Positions 1 to 7,137 of a stretch of DNA of 18,139 nucleotides are shown one piece after another. Origin of the DNA: DATFXF01 sp035258565 (GTDB taxonomy: Bacteria > Acidobacteriota > Terriglobia > Acidiferrales > UBA7541). Numbering within the stretch: position 1 is the first letter of the stretch; each line of letters begins with the position of its first letter. The stretch lies in assembly GCA_035258565.1 (NCBI GenBank), contig DATFXF010000049.1:1-18139 (forward strand), read 5' to 3'. The notes under the pieces are model-generated. The model was not told the DNA's origin. It made no database searches and saw nothing but the letters and a program-made list of their open reading frames with translations. The position numbers were made by a program, and so were the translations under genes.

Positions 1-230
1 CGAAGCAACTGCGCGAAAGAGGCCTGCGCATTGCTCACGTGGACGCCGTCATCGTGGCGGAGAAGCCAAAACTCAACCCCTACTTCCCTCGGATGAGCAA
101 CGCCATCGCCAAGGCCCTGGGCATCCAAGCCTCGCAGGTGAACCTCAAAGCGAAAACCCACGAAGGCGTCGGCGAAATCGGCCGCGGCGAAGCGATTGCC
201 GCCCATGCCATCGCCACCTTGGAAGGCTAA
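1..230 (+). CDS. ispF: 2-C-methyl-D-erythritol 2,4-cyclodiphosphate synthase, C-terminal part (cut by window edge)
   Basis: The open frame enters from the left edge (first full codon at position 3) and ends with TAA at 228-230. The visible 75 residues match the C-terminal half of IspF. They include a segment close to VDAVIVAEKPKLNPY, followed by the family's terminal signature KAKTHEGVGEIGRGEAIAA, whose Thr/Glu pair lies near the CDP-binding site. IspF cyclises CDP-ME 2-phosphate to MEcPP in the cytoplasmic MEP isoprenoid pathway. The metal-binding N-terminal residues lie outside the window. rlmB begins within about 15 bp of the stop, so the two are probably co-transcribed. The identification rests on motif recognition over a short segment but is quite specific. 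Confidence 0.93.
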   Translation, partial: KQLRERGLRIAHVDAVIVAEKPKLNPYFPRMSNAIAKALGIQASQVNLKAKTHEGVGEIGRGEAIAAHAIATLEG

Positions 231-243
231 ACGCCGCTTGACT

Positions 244-996
244 GTGAATCGTCTAACGGGAATCCACGCAGTCCGCGAGGCACTCGAGGCGGGCCGGGCG
301 CTCGAGCGGATCGTGATCGCGCGCGGGCGCCACGGCGAACGCATCGAGGCCATCGTTGAGCTCGCACGCACCCGAGGCGTACCGGTGCGGTTTGAAGACC
401 GCAGTCAGGTGGACCACGTCGTCGGCACCCGCGAGCACCAGGGGGTGGTGGCGTTCGTAGCGGCCAAGGCCGCCTCCAGCCTCGAGGATCTCATTCGCAA
501 AGCCGCGCCACCGGACAAAAGAAAGGGATTACTGATCCTGCTCGACGGCGTCGAAGATCCACAGAACCTCGGAGCGGTGGTGCGCACGGCGCTTGCTGCC
601 GGAGCCGACGGAGTCGTAATTCCCGAGCGCCGAGCGGCAGGCCTGACCGAAAGCGTCGCGCGTGCGTCGGCCGGCGCTCTCGAGCACTTGCCGGTTGCCC
701 GCGTGACCAATCTGGTCCGGGCTATGGAGGAGTTGAAAGAGGCGGGCTACTGGCTGGTGGGCCTCGACGAGCGCGCCGGGAAGAATTACACGGACGCGGA
801 TCTAACTCTCTCGGTAGGCGTCGTGCTGGGCAGCGAGGGGAAGGGCCTGCACGAGCTCGTGCGCAGGCACTGCGACTCTCTGGTCTCCATCCCCACCACA
901 GGCCCGGTACGCTCGCTCAATGTGTCGGTAGCCGCAGGGATCGTTTTGTTCGAAGCCGTCCGGCAGCGGAATCAATCGAAGCCACAGACCAACTGA
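244..996 (+). CDS. rlmB: 23S rRNA (guanosine-2'-O-)-methyltransferase RlmB (SPOUT/TrmH family)
   Basis: This encodes about 250 residues with the complete TrmH/SpoU-type architecture. The N-terminal substrate-binding domain begins LTGIHAVREALEAGRALE and contains the typical HQGVVA segment. The SPOUT knot follows with LLDGVEDPQNLGAVVRTA (motif 1), VLGSEGKGL (motif 2) and SIPTTGPVRSLNVSVA (motif 3), which forms the AdoMet-binding trefoil. The family methylates the 2'-O of G2251 (E. coli numbering) in the ribosomal P-loop. I chose GTG at 244 because homology begins there. The frame stays open to an ATG at 196 inside ispF, and TTG at 238 is another possibility, with a GGAAGG at 221-226. The gene sits directly behind ispF. 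Confidence 0.93.
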   Translation: MNRLTGIHAVREALEAGRALERIVIARGRHGERIEAIVELARTRGVPVRFEDRSQVDHVVGTREHQGVVAFVAAKAASSLEDLIRKAAPPDKRKGLLILLDGVEDPQNLGAVVRTALAAGADGVVIPERRAAGLTESVARASAGALEHLPVARVTNLVRAMEELKEAGYWLVGLDERAGKNYTDADLTLSVGVVLGSEGKGLHELVRRHCDSLVSIPTTGPVRSLNVSVAAGIVLFEAVRQRNQSKPQTN

Positions 997-1058
997 GATC
1001 CACACGGGTAATCGTCAACGAGTCGGCGGTTCGGCCTGCCGCTGTCCGTCGGGCGCCT

Positions 1059-1580
1059 TTACTTGTCGTACTGAATCAGCGAGAAAACGTTCAGTCCGGG
1101 CAGCTTGGCGCGGCCGTTGAGGAAACTCAACTCCACCGCAAAGGCGGCGCCGATCACTTCCCCGCCCAATTGACGCACGAGCTTCACCGTTGCCGCAGCC
1201 GTACCCCCGGTGGCCAGCAAGTCGTCCGAGACCAGCACGCGCTGTCCGGGGCGCACGGCGTCCTCGTGAATCTCGAGCGTATCGCTGCCGTATTCGAGCT
1301 GATAGGTCACTTGCGCTGTCTTCCACGGCAGCTTTTTCGGCTTGCGGACGGGCACGAAGCCGGTGTTCAGGCGATAGGCCAGCGCCGGAGCAAAGATGAA
1401 TCCCCGCGCTTCGATGCCGACGACCACGTCCACCTTCTCGCCGGCGTAATGCTCCGAGAGCTTGTCAATCAGAGTGTGGAAGCCCTGGGAGTCCTTGAGC
1501 AGCGTCGTGAGGTCGTAGAACAGGATACCCGGCTTGGGCCAGTCGGGGATCTCCCGGATCAGCTTCTTGAGTTCGTCCAT
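1059..1580 (-). CDS. apt: Adenine phosphoribosyltransferase
   Basis: This is a 173-residue cytoplasmic purine-salvage enzyme that condenses adenine with PRPP to give AMP. The sequence opens with the Apt-typical IREIPDWPKPGILFYDLTTL, has VVGIEARGFIFAPALA in the middle, and carries the PRPP-binding loop VLVSDDLLATGGTAAA at about residues 115-130, with the acidic pair D119-D120. Length is normal for the family. ATG at 1580 is preceded by purine-rich GGAG and AGGA elements within 15 bp. It lies 15 bp downstream of acyP on the same strand, so the two probably share a transcript. It converges on rlmB across a roughly 60 bp gap in which I see no convincing terminator. Confidence 0.95.
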   Translation of the reverse strand: MDELKKLIREIPDWPKPGILFYDLTTLLKDSQGFHTLIDKLSEHYAGEKVDVVVGIEARGFIFAPALAYRLNTGFVPVRKPKKLPWKTAQVTYQLEYGSDTLEIHEDAVRPGQRVLVSDDLLATGGTAAATVKLVRQLGGEVIGAAFAVELSFLNGRAKLPGLNVFSLIQYDK

Positions 1581-1595
1581 TTCCTAGGCTCCGTT

Positions 1596-1889
1596 CTACC
1601 AATCGTGCTCGATGGAAAACTGCCCCATATAGCGGGGCATCATCTCGGCCTCTTCTTCGGTGATCTCGGAGATGCTGGCGGACCGCGGACCTCGTTCCAG
1701 CTCCGCGCGCAACCTGCGAAGCTGTTCGCCCCTGCCGATGGCATAGACCTCGACGCGGCCGTCACGCATATTCTTCACATAGCCGGCCACGCCCAGGTGT
1801 TCCGCTACCCGCTGCGCAAAAAAGCGAAACCCGACCCCCTGCACCATCCCGGAGACGTAGAACCGCTTGGCCTGAAGCGTCTTGGGCAC
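1596..1889 (-). CDS. acyP: Acylphosphatase
   Basis: With the GTG start at 1889 this is a 97-residue protein, the usual size for acylphosphatases, which hydrolyse carboxyl-phosphate bonds such as in acetyl-phosphate. The hallmark VSGMVQGVGFRFF (residues about 12-24) holds the phosphate-binding Arg at 22. GYVKNMRDGRVEVYA holds the catalytic Asn at 40. The frame is open further upstream to 2096, but that extension overlaps the divergent gene's start and is Pro/Arg-rich with no family match, so I reject it. A TGGTAGAAT extended -10 just upstream (1901-1909) would give a near-leaderless mRNA, consistent with the GTG start. It is followed by apt. Confidence 0.9.
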   Translation of the reverse strand: MPKTLQAKRFYVSGMVQGVGFRFFAQRVAEHLGVAGYVKNMRDGRVEVYAIGRGEQLRRLRAELERGPRSASISEITEEEAEMMPRYMGQFSIEHDW

Positions 1890-1900
1890 AGCCGGGCGCG

Positions 1901-1909
1901 ATTCTACCA
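1901..1909 (-). promoter_or_regulatory. Extended -10 promoter element for acyP-apt
   Basis: Read on the minus strand the site is TGGTAGAAT, that is, TGn plus a -10 hexamer matching TATAAT at 5 of 6 positions. No -35 hexamer is visible at 16-18 bp, as is usual for extended -10 promoters. The predicted transcription start lies only a few bases before the GTG at 1889. Confidence 0.45.
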
Positions 1910-2015
1910 GAGGTGCCCGCGGCGGAGGATTGGGATTGTTCGGCGAGCTGGTCGAGCGGAGTCGGTGGAGCTTCGGGCGCTTGCAGTGGGCGAGCCCGCG
2001 CGCGATCCGGTGCGG

Positions 2016-2021
2016 TACACT
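2016..2021 (+). promoter_or_regulatory. Possible -10 box for the LolA-like gene
   Basis: TACACT lies about 60 bp before the ATG at 2082, in the divergent gap with acyP. It keeps the A2 and T6 positions of the -10 consensus. I see no supporting -35 element, so this is a weak candidate. Confidence 0.25.
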
Positions 2022-2081
2022 GGATTGCCGGCCGAAGGGCGGCACGCGAGCCGGGCGGGTGGCATCCAAGAAGGAGTGGCC

Positions 2082-2918
2082 ATGGCGAAGATGCACAGCA
2101 ACTGCGGTCTCCCCGCGGGGCTCGTACTGGCTTTGATGCTAGCCTTCGGCGCCCTGCCAGGGAGTGCACAGGCCCCCCAGGGGCCGCTCGCCCCGCCATC
2201 GAAACACGAGGTTACCCGCGTCCCGCTCGAAACAGCGCCCGAACCCCCGCCGATTCCCGTCGCGGAAATGATCCGACGCTTCACCCAAAAGGAAGACGAA
2301 TTCCAGCGCGAGCGCAGCGATTACAGCTATCGGAGAACGATTCGCGTCCAGGAGTTTGACCAGGATGCCAAAGCCGCCGGCGAATTCGAGGTGACCACCG
2401 AGCTCGTCATCGGCGCCGATGGCAAGCGCTACGAGCGCGTCGTCGCCCAAGCACCCTCCACGCTCAAGCGCATGAAGCTTGCGCTGGAAGACCTCGAAAT
2501 GCTCGCGCGGATTCCGGCATTTTCGCTGCCGACCGGCGAACTCAGCCACTACGATTTGACCTACGCCGGAAAGCAGCCTATCGACGAGCTCAATACCTAC
2601 ATTTTCCGCGTGAAGCCAAGGCAAATCGAGCGAAAGCGCGCCTACTTCGAGGGAGTGGTGTGGGTGGACGACCAGGATCTGCTCATCGTGAAGACCTTCG
2701 GCAAGTGGGTGACCGAAATCGGCGACGTTTCTTCCCCCGAGTTGCCCTTCAGCACCTTTGAGACCTACCGCCAGCTCGTGGATGGGAAGTACTGGTTCCC
2801 GATCTACACGCGCTCCGACGACACCCTGAAGTCCAAAAACGGTGAGGTACGCGTACGCCTCACCATGCGCTGGAGCGACTACAAACCGCTGCCCCGGAAA
2901 AGCCAGGCGAATCCTTAA
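2082..2918 (+). CDS. Secreted/periplasmic LolA-like (outer-membrane lipoprotein-sorting-type) protein of unknown function
   Basis: This encodes 278 residues. ATG at 2082 has a clear AAGGAG at 2071-2076, 5 bp upstream, and is followed by a Sec signal: a basic start, a hydrophobic core around GLVLALMLAFGALPG, and a likely cleavage after SAQA. After a Pro-rich linker (about residues 35-65) the mature protein has a run of alternating beta-type segments. Examples are YSYRRTIRVQEFD, FEVTTELVIGADGKRYERV, YFEGVVWVDDQDLLIVKTF and KYWFPIYTRSDD. This order (question-strand, modified substrate, WVD-x-x-D, then a 'trait measured in the field' strand) resembles the LolA/LolB-like fold of secreted acidobacterial proteins. 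The function is unknown. Its stop overlaps the convergent HAD gene's stop. The family assignment is an impression from strand pattern, not from a diagnostic motif. Confidence 0.7.
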   Translation: MAKMHSNCGLPAGLVLALMLAFGALPGSAQAPQGPLAPPSKHEVTRVPLETAPEPPPIPVAEMIRRFTQKEDEFQRERSDYSYRRTIRVQEFDQDAKAAGEFEVTTELVIGADGKRYERVVAQAPSTLKRMKLALEDLEMLARIPAFSLPTGELSHYDLTYAGKQPIDELNTYIFRVKPRQIERKRAYFEGVVWVDDQDLLIVKTFGKWVTEIGDVSSPELPFSTFETYRQLVDGKYWFPIYTRSDDTLKSKNGEVRVRLTMRWSDYKPLPRKSQANP

Positions 2919-3559
2919 AACCTCCCCAAGAAGGCCGGGAGTTCGATGATCGAACGAAGCACCGCCTGCGGCCTGGCCGCACGCAATCGTTGGCGAGAGG
3001 CCCAGGGGCCGAGCACGGCGACGGCGAGGACACCCGCGCGCCGCGCCATCTCGATATCCTCGGGCGCGTCGCCGACATAAACACAGACGTCCGGTTCGAG
3101 GTGCAAGCGGCGCAGTGCGAGTTCAAGCGGCGCAGGATGCGGCTTCCGTTGGTGGGCGTCCTCGCTACAAACGCGCGCCCGAAACATCTCGGCAAGACCG
3201 AACTGGCGCAACTGGCCGACCACGCGCGAGCGGCTGCCACTCGAGACCAGCGCCAAAGTGAAGCGTCGCTCGAGCGCTCGCAGCACGCGCCACGTGCCCG
3301 GCAGCAGCACCGGCTTTTGCTGGCGGTAGAAGCGGCGCCAGAGCCGAGAAGCCTGTTTCCAGCGCGCGCGGGGGAGGCGTGCTGCGCGATAAACGCGGTA
3401 CCAGTCAGGCGAATAGTGCCGCGCAAGTTCGTCGAGACCCCAGGGGATACCCAGGGCTTCGAACATCTTGAGGTAGGCCTGTGTGTCAGCGCGATAGGAA
3501 TCGAGCAGGGTGCCATCCCAGTCGAACAGGACGGCACGAACGGGAGTGCTAGAGGGCAT
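2915..3559 (-). CDS. HAD-superfamily phosphohydrolase (phosphoglycolate phosphatase-like)
   Basis: This is a 214-residue cytoplasmic protein with all four HAD motifs. Motif I is LFDWDGTLLDS, with nucleophile D13 and acid/base D15. Motif II is LVSSGSRSR (S106/S107). The motif III Lys is in QRKPHPAPLELAL (K139). Motif IV is YVGDAPEDIEMARRAG (D164, D168). An alpha-helical cap (residues about 22-80) between motifs I and II marks subclass I, like phosphoglycolate phosphatase or beta-phosphoglucomutase-type enzymes. The substrate cannot be read from sequence. It lies 53 bp downstream of the TPR-CRTAC1 gene on the same strand and may be the last gene of that operon. No strong SD precedes the ATG. 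Its stop codon shares bases with the convergent gene's stop. Confidence 0.88.
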   Translation of the reverse strand: MPSSTPVRAVLFDWDGTLLDSYRADTQAYLKMFEALGIPWGLDELARHYSPDWYRVYRAARLPRARWKQASRLWRRFYRQQKPVLLPGTWRVLRALERRFTLALVSSGSRSRVVGQLRQFGLAEMFRARVCSEDAHQRKPHPAPLELALRRLHLEPDVCVYVGDAPEDIEMARRAGVLAVAVLGPWASRQRLRAARPQAVLRSIIELPAFLGRF

Positions 3560-3612
3560 CGCCAGCTGACGATGCTAGCAGACAATGTCGGGCGAACGAC
3601 AAGCGATTCAGC

Positions 3613-6600
3613 TTACTTTGGGGCCCGTCTGCGGTACGAAAAGCGGTAGGACCCCAGAAGCCGGCCAGAGGCCTCGTGCGTGTTGTAATCCAAGCGATAG
3701 CGTAGATAGGGTTCTTCGGCCGGATACTCTTCGGGAGGAGTGTAGGGATAGCGGTGCATGGCGTGAAAGGGGAGCGGGCTGACCGTATCGCCGTAGGCGG
3801 CGTAGAAATCCATGTCCTTGGAGAATCCGTCGGCATAGAAAAAGTAGTCTCGTTTCCAGTGGGGCGGCAGGGCGGGCAATGCCGAGGGGTCAAACTCCAG
3901 GGCCAGTTCATCGCCGGAGCCAAGAATAACGAACCGGTCGTCTGCTTTCGTGAGCAGCGGGCGCACGTCGCCATATCGCGTGTAGTTGCCCGCGTGGCGC
4001 GCATAGGGCCCCGTGCGGCTGACGTCTTCGTAGACATAGACGAGATCGGCCGGCGGGTTTCCTTCGAGAGCGCGCGGATAGCCGCGGAAGCGAAGCGCTG
4101 CCTGGGCCAGCGGAAGGGTCGTGAGCCTGAGCGGCGTCCCTTCCGGAGTTGTGTCCACCAGGATCTGATCCCAGTAAATCTTAAGGTTGCTCATAATCCG
4201 AATGCGCCGCGTTCCTCGAGGCAACCGTCCGGTCAAGTCCGCCACCATCGTGCGAGCCAATCCCGCCGGGAAGCCCATATCGTCAACCACGCGTACCCAG
4301 CGGCCCGCGGCATCGAGCGCCTCCACATATGGCGCAATGGGCTGCACACCTGCCTGATACGCGGCATAGACGGAAGTAGCAGTGAAGTAGTCGGTGAGGC
4401 CAGCGAGCAGCAGTCGCAATGGCGTCCGAGGATTCCATTCGCCCAAATCCAACTCCAGGCCGTGCAGTTCGGCAAAACCCTTGAACGGGGCGAGAGGAAA
4501 ATCGGTGACGTACCGACGATCGCGGTCCCGCACGAGGGCCAGGACATCACGACCGCGATCATCCCAGGCACCCTTCGGCGGCTGGGCGTTGCGGGTGACG
4601 ATAACCCGAAAGCTTGGGAACGGCGGACTGCTGGCGAAGTATTCGTTCGGATAGACCTCGACGTCCGCCGGATGATCGACCGCCAGCAGGCGCACTTCGT
4701 CGAGATAGACGACTTCTTCCATGGGCTCAAGCAGACGGAAACTCAGGCGGCCCTCGCGCAACCGCACTCGAGTGCCGTCCACTTTCAGATACTCCGTCGG
4801 GTCGGGAACGTTGCGCTGGCCCGGGGCCACCCAATGGCCGACAATACCGGGACCGATGGCGTCCGTGACGAACTCATAGCGGCTGCCATTCCACACAAAA
4901 AGAATTGGGCAGGAACTTCCCTTGCGGTCGATCTCCTGGACGCTGCGCGCAGCGCGGCCGCTGATCTCTACTTCATCCTGCAAGACGCCCGTCGGCCAGA
5001 GCAGGCGGATGACATCTGCCTGCTTCGAGCTGCCGAGCCCAGCCACAATCTCGGTCGCGCTTTGGCCGAGATAGCCCGAAGCAGATTCGACCTCCCACTT
5101 CTGATAAAGCGTCCCGGCGAACACTTCCACCTTCGTGCCGATCGCGTTGCGGTTATCCACCAACCCCTTGAGCGAAACGCGCAACCAGTTGTTCCGGTTG
5201 CCTCCGTCGTTGCGCAACAACACGACAGGCCCGCCGCTCTCGGTCACCAGGAGATCGGAGTCACCGTCGCCGTCGTAGTCGGCAGTGATGAGAGCGCGCG
5301 GCCGCAGGAGCGCCAAGCCCGCCAGACCGGTCGCGGCGGTGACGTCCGCGAAGCCCTTAGGCCCCAGATTGCGCAGGAGGCAAATCTTGCCGCCTTCGCT
5401 GGTCTCGCCCACCGCGGCCAGATCCACCCAGCCGTCGTTGTCGTAGTCCAGCGCCACGAGCCCCCACCCGCGCGTCCAGTTGAGCTTCGGCAAAGCCACG
5501 CGCTCGAAGCGCTTTCCTTCGACGTTGCGCCAGAGCGTCAGCCCAGGCGGCCCGGCATGGGTGAACGCCACATCCATCCAGCCGTCTTTATCGAAGTCAA
5601 GAACGGCCACGCCAACCACCGGTGCGGGCATCGGCTCGCTCCAGGGCTGGATCCCTCGGAACGGTCCTTCGCGCTGATTCAAAAAAACCGAAGGTGCGGC
5701 AGCTCCCGTGACAATCAGATCGACCGCGCGGTCGTTGTTGAAGTCGGTCGCGATACTGACCAGGCTCGGCCCTGCTCCGGCCAGGCCTGTCTGCCGAGTC
5801 CAATCGGTGAACGTGCCGTTGCCATTGTTCCGCCACAAGACGTTGCCCCCGGGTTGGCCCGCGGTTGACGATGCTTCAGAGCCTGTGTAGCGAGTAACGT
5901 AAAGGTCCAAGTCACCATCGTGATCGTAATCGAGGAAGGTTACCCCGACCGCACCCGCGTCCCGGCGAATGCCGGACGATTGGGTCACATCGCGAAACGT
6001 GCCGTTTCCTAGGTTGCGAAACAGAACCACGCCGTCCGCAAACGCTACCGCGAGGTCGGTCCAGCCATCGTTGTCAAAATCGCCCGCGGCGCACCCCCGG
6101 GCCACGCCCGCCAGGTCCAGCCCCGCGCTTCGCGTGACGTCCTCGAAGCGGCCGCCAGTGTTGTGGTACAGCGCGTTCCTCGGCGCTCCTCCGGCGTTGA
6201 CCACGAAGACGTCCACGCGCCCATCCCCATCGAAGTCGAAAAAGCAGGCGCCGGCACCAAGTTGCTCAGGAGAAAGCGGAAGGCCTGTGGCGATCGCTGC
6301 CGGCTTCCCGTCGCCCTTTCGCTCCTCGGGTTGGGAGCCTAGGCCGACCTCAGCGCCGACGGAGACGAATCGAACCGGGATCGCCGGGGGCACGGGGCCG
6401 AGTTCAGGCTCCACCTGTTCGGCCGTGGAGTACTTACCCTGGTCGCCGTAGTTCTGGCCCATGGGGAACCCGAGTTTTTCCTGTGTGAGCTTTTCAAACC
6501 GCGCGAGATGCTCTCGGGCTTTGGCCGAGTTGCCCGATCGCTGGTAAGCCCGGGACAGCCCAAATTCAGCGGAGGCATGGAAGGGGTTCAGCTCGAGAGC

Positions 6601-7137
6601 CTGTAGGTAGGAGGCGATGGCTTCCTCATTCCGGCCGAGCTGCGCCCCGAGCTGGGCGAGAAAGTAGCGCGCGTCTGCGTCCCGCGGATCGAGTTGCGCC
6701 ACTCGTGCCAACGATTTGAGCGCCTCCTCCGTCCGGCCCAGGTTCTTGTCCAGCAGGCCCAGGTTGTACCAAGCCCGAGGGTTGCTCGGCTCGCGTCGAG
6801 CGGCTTCCTCGAGGATCTGGCGCGCCGCCGGATAGCGCTGAAGATTTAGAAGTGCGAGGCCCTGATTCAAGCGCGCCGCGAAGAGTCTTGGGTCCAGGCG
6901 ATAAGCCTGTTGAAACAGCTTCAGCGCCTGATCAAATCGTTGCTGGTTCATATAGGCAACGCCCAGATTGTTGAGTCGGACTGCTTCGCCGTGCCGGCCG
7001 GAGCCACCAACCGTTCGGGCCGGCTTTTGCGCTGGAGCTGCCGGCGCATGCTGCGGCAGGTTGGAACTTCGCAGGCCAAGGAATGCTGGAACTGCAACCC
7101 CCACAAACCAGCACGCGAGCCTGCGCCGAGTCTTCAT
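3613..7137 (-). CDS. Exported TPR - FG-GAP/VCBS propeller - ASPIC/UnbV protein with a large uncharacterised C-terminal region
   Basis: This encodes 1174 residues. The N-terminus is basic then hydrophobic (residues 4-20), either an export signal or an anchor. Residues about 50-215 hold four or five TPRs (for example LNNLGVAYMNQQRFDQALKL and AWYNLGLLDKNLGRTEEAL). Residues about 290-640 hold seven FG-GAP/VCBS repeats with integrin-alpha-type Ca loops of form DxDxDGxxD at about 301, 353, 403, 465 (degenerate, DFNNDRAVD), 514, 564 and 620. ASPIC/UnbV follows (about 650-730: AIGTKVEVFAG, SGYLGQS, IRLLWPTG). Residues 740-1174 form a further region, beginning CPILFVWNGSRYEFVTDA, that I cannot assign. 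The start overlaps the preceding gene's stop as ATGA and has a GGGAG 6-7 bp upstream. This implies translational coupling and possibly an envelope complex. Confidence 0.9.
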   Translation of the reverse strand: MKTRRRLACWFVGVAVPAFLGLRSSNLPQHAPAAPAQKPARTVGGSGRHGEAVRLNNLGVAYMNQQRFDQALKLFQQAYRLDPRLFAARLNQGLALLNLQRYPAARQILEEAARREPSNPRAWYNLGLLDKNLGRTEEALKSLARVAQLDPRDADARYFLAQLGAQLGRNEEAIASYLQALELNPFHASAEFGLSRAYQRSGNSAKAREHLARFEKLTQEKLGFPMGQNYGDQGKYSTAEQVEPELGPVPPAIPVRFVSVGAEVGLGSQPEERKGDGKPAAIATGLPLSPEQLGAGACFFDFDGDGRVDVFVVNAGGAPRNALYHNTGGRFEDVTRSAGLDLAGVARGCAAGDFDNDGWTDLAVAFADGVVLFRNLGNGTFRDVTQSSGIRRDAGAVGVTFLDYDHDGDLDLYVTRYTGSEASSTAGQPGGNVLWRNNGNGTFTDWTRQTGLAGAGPSLVSIATDFNNDRAVDLIVTGAAAPSVFLNQREGPFRGIQPWSEPMPAPVVGVAVLDFDKDGWMDVAFTHAGPPGLTLWRNVEGKRFERVALPKLNWTRGWGLVALDYDNDGWVDLAAVGETSEGGKICLLRNLGPKGFADVTAATGLAGLALLRPRALITADYDGDGDSDLLVTESGGPVVLLRNDGGNRNNWLRVSLKGLVDNRNAIGTKVEVFAGTLYQKWEVESASGYLGQSATEIVAGLGSSKQADVIRLLWPTGVLQDEVEISGRAARSVQEIDRKGSSCPILFVWNGSRYEFVTDAIGPGIVGHWVAPGQRNVPDPTEYLKVDGTRVRLREGRLSFRLLEPMEEVVYLDEVRLLAVDHPADVEVYPNEYFASSPPFPSFRVIVTRNAQPPKGAWDDRGRDVLALVRDRDRRYVTDFPLAPFKGFAELHGLELDLGEWNPRTPLRLLLAGLTDYFTATSVYAAYQAGVQPIAPYVEALDAAGRWVRVVDDMGFPAGLARTMVADLTGRLPRGTRRIRIMSNLKIYWDQILVDTTPEGTPLRLTTLPLAQAALRFRGYPRALEGNPPADLVYVYEDVSRTGPYARHAGNYTRYGDVRPLLTKADDRFVILGSGDELALEFDPSALPALPPHWKRDYFFYADGFSKDMDFYAAYGDTVSPLPFHAMHRYPYTPPEEYPAEEPYLRYRLDYNTHEASGRLLGSYRFSYRRRAPK

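Noticed and set aside
997..1058. Possible intrinsic terminator between the convergent rlmB and apt
   Set aside because: A weak CGGCGG/CCGCTG stem can be drawn around 1023-1043, but it needs a G-U pair and has no T-run on either strand.
1170..2081. Upstream extension of the LolA-like gene's open frame across apt and acyP
   Set aside because: It runs antisense to two well-recognised genes. ATG 2082 has a good AAGGAG site and begins a proper signal peptide.
3754..5868. A 704-codon open frame on the plus strand opposite the 1174-residue TPR-CRTAC1 gene
   Set aside because: Its product lacks any recognisable domain and is rich in Arg/Ala/Gln in the manner of antisense frames in GC-rich DNA. The opposite strand encodes clear repeats and ASPIC/UnbV motifs across the same bases.
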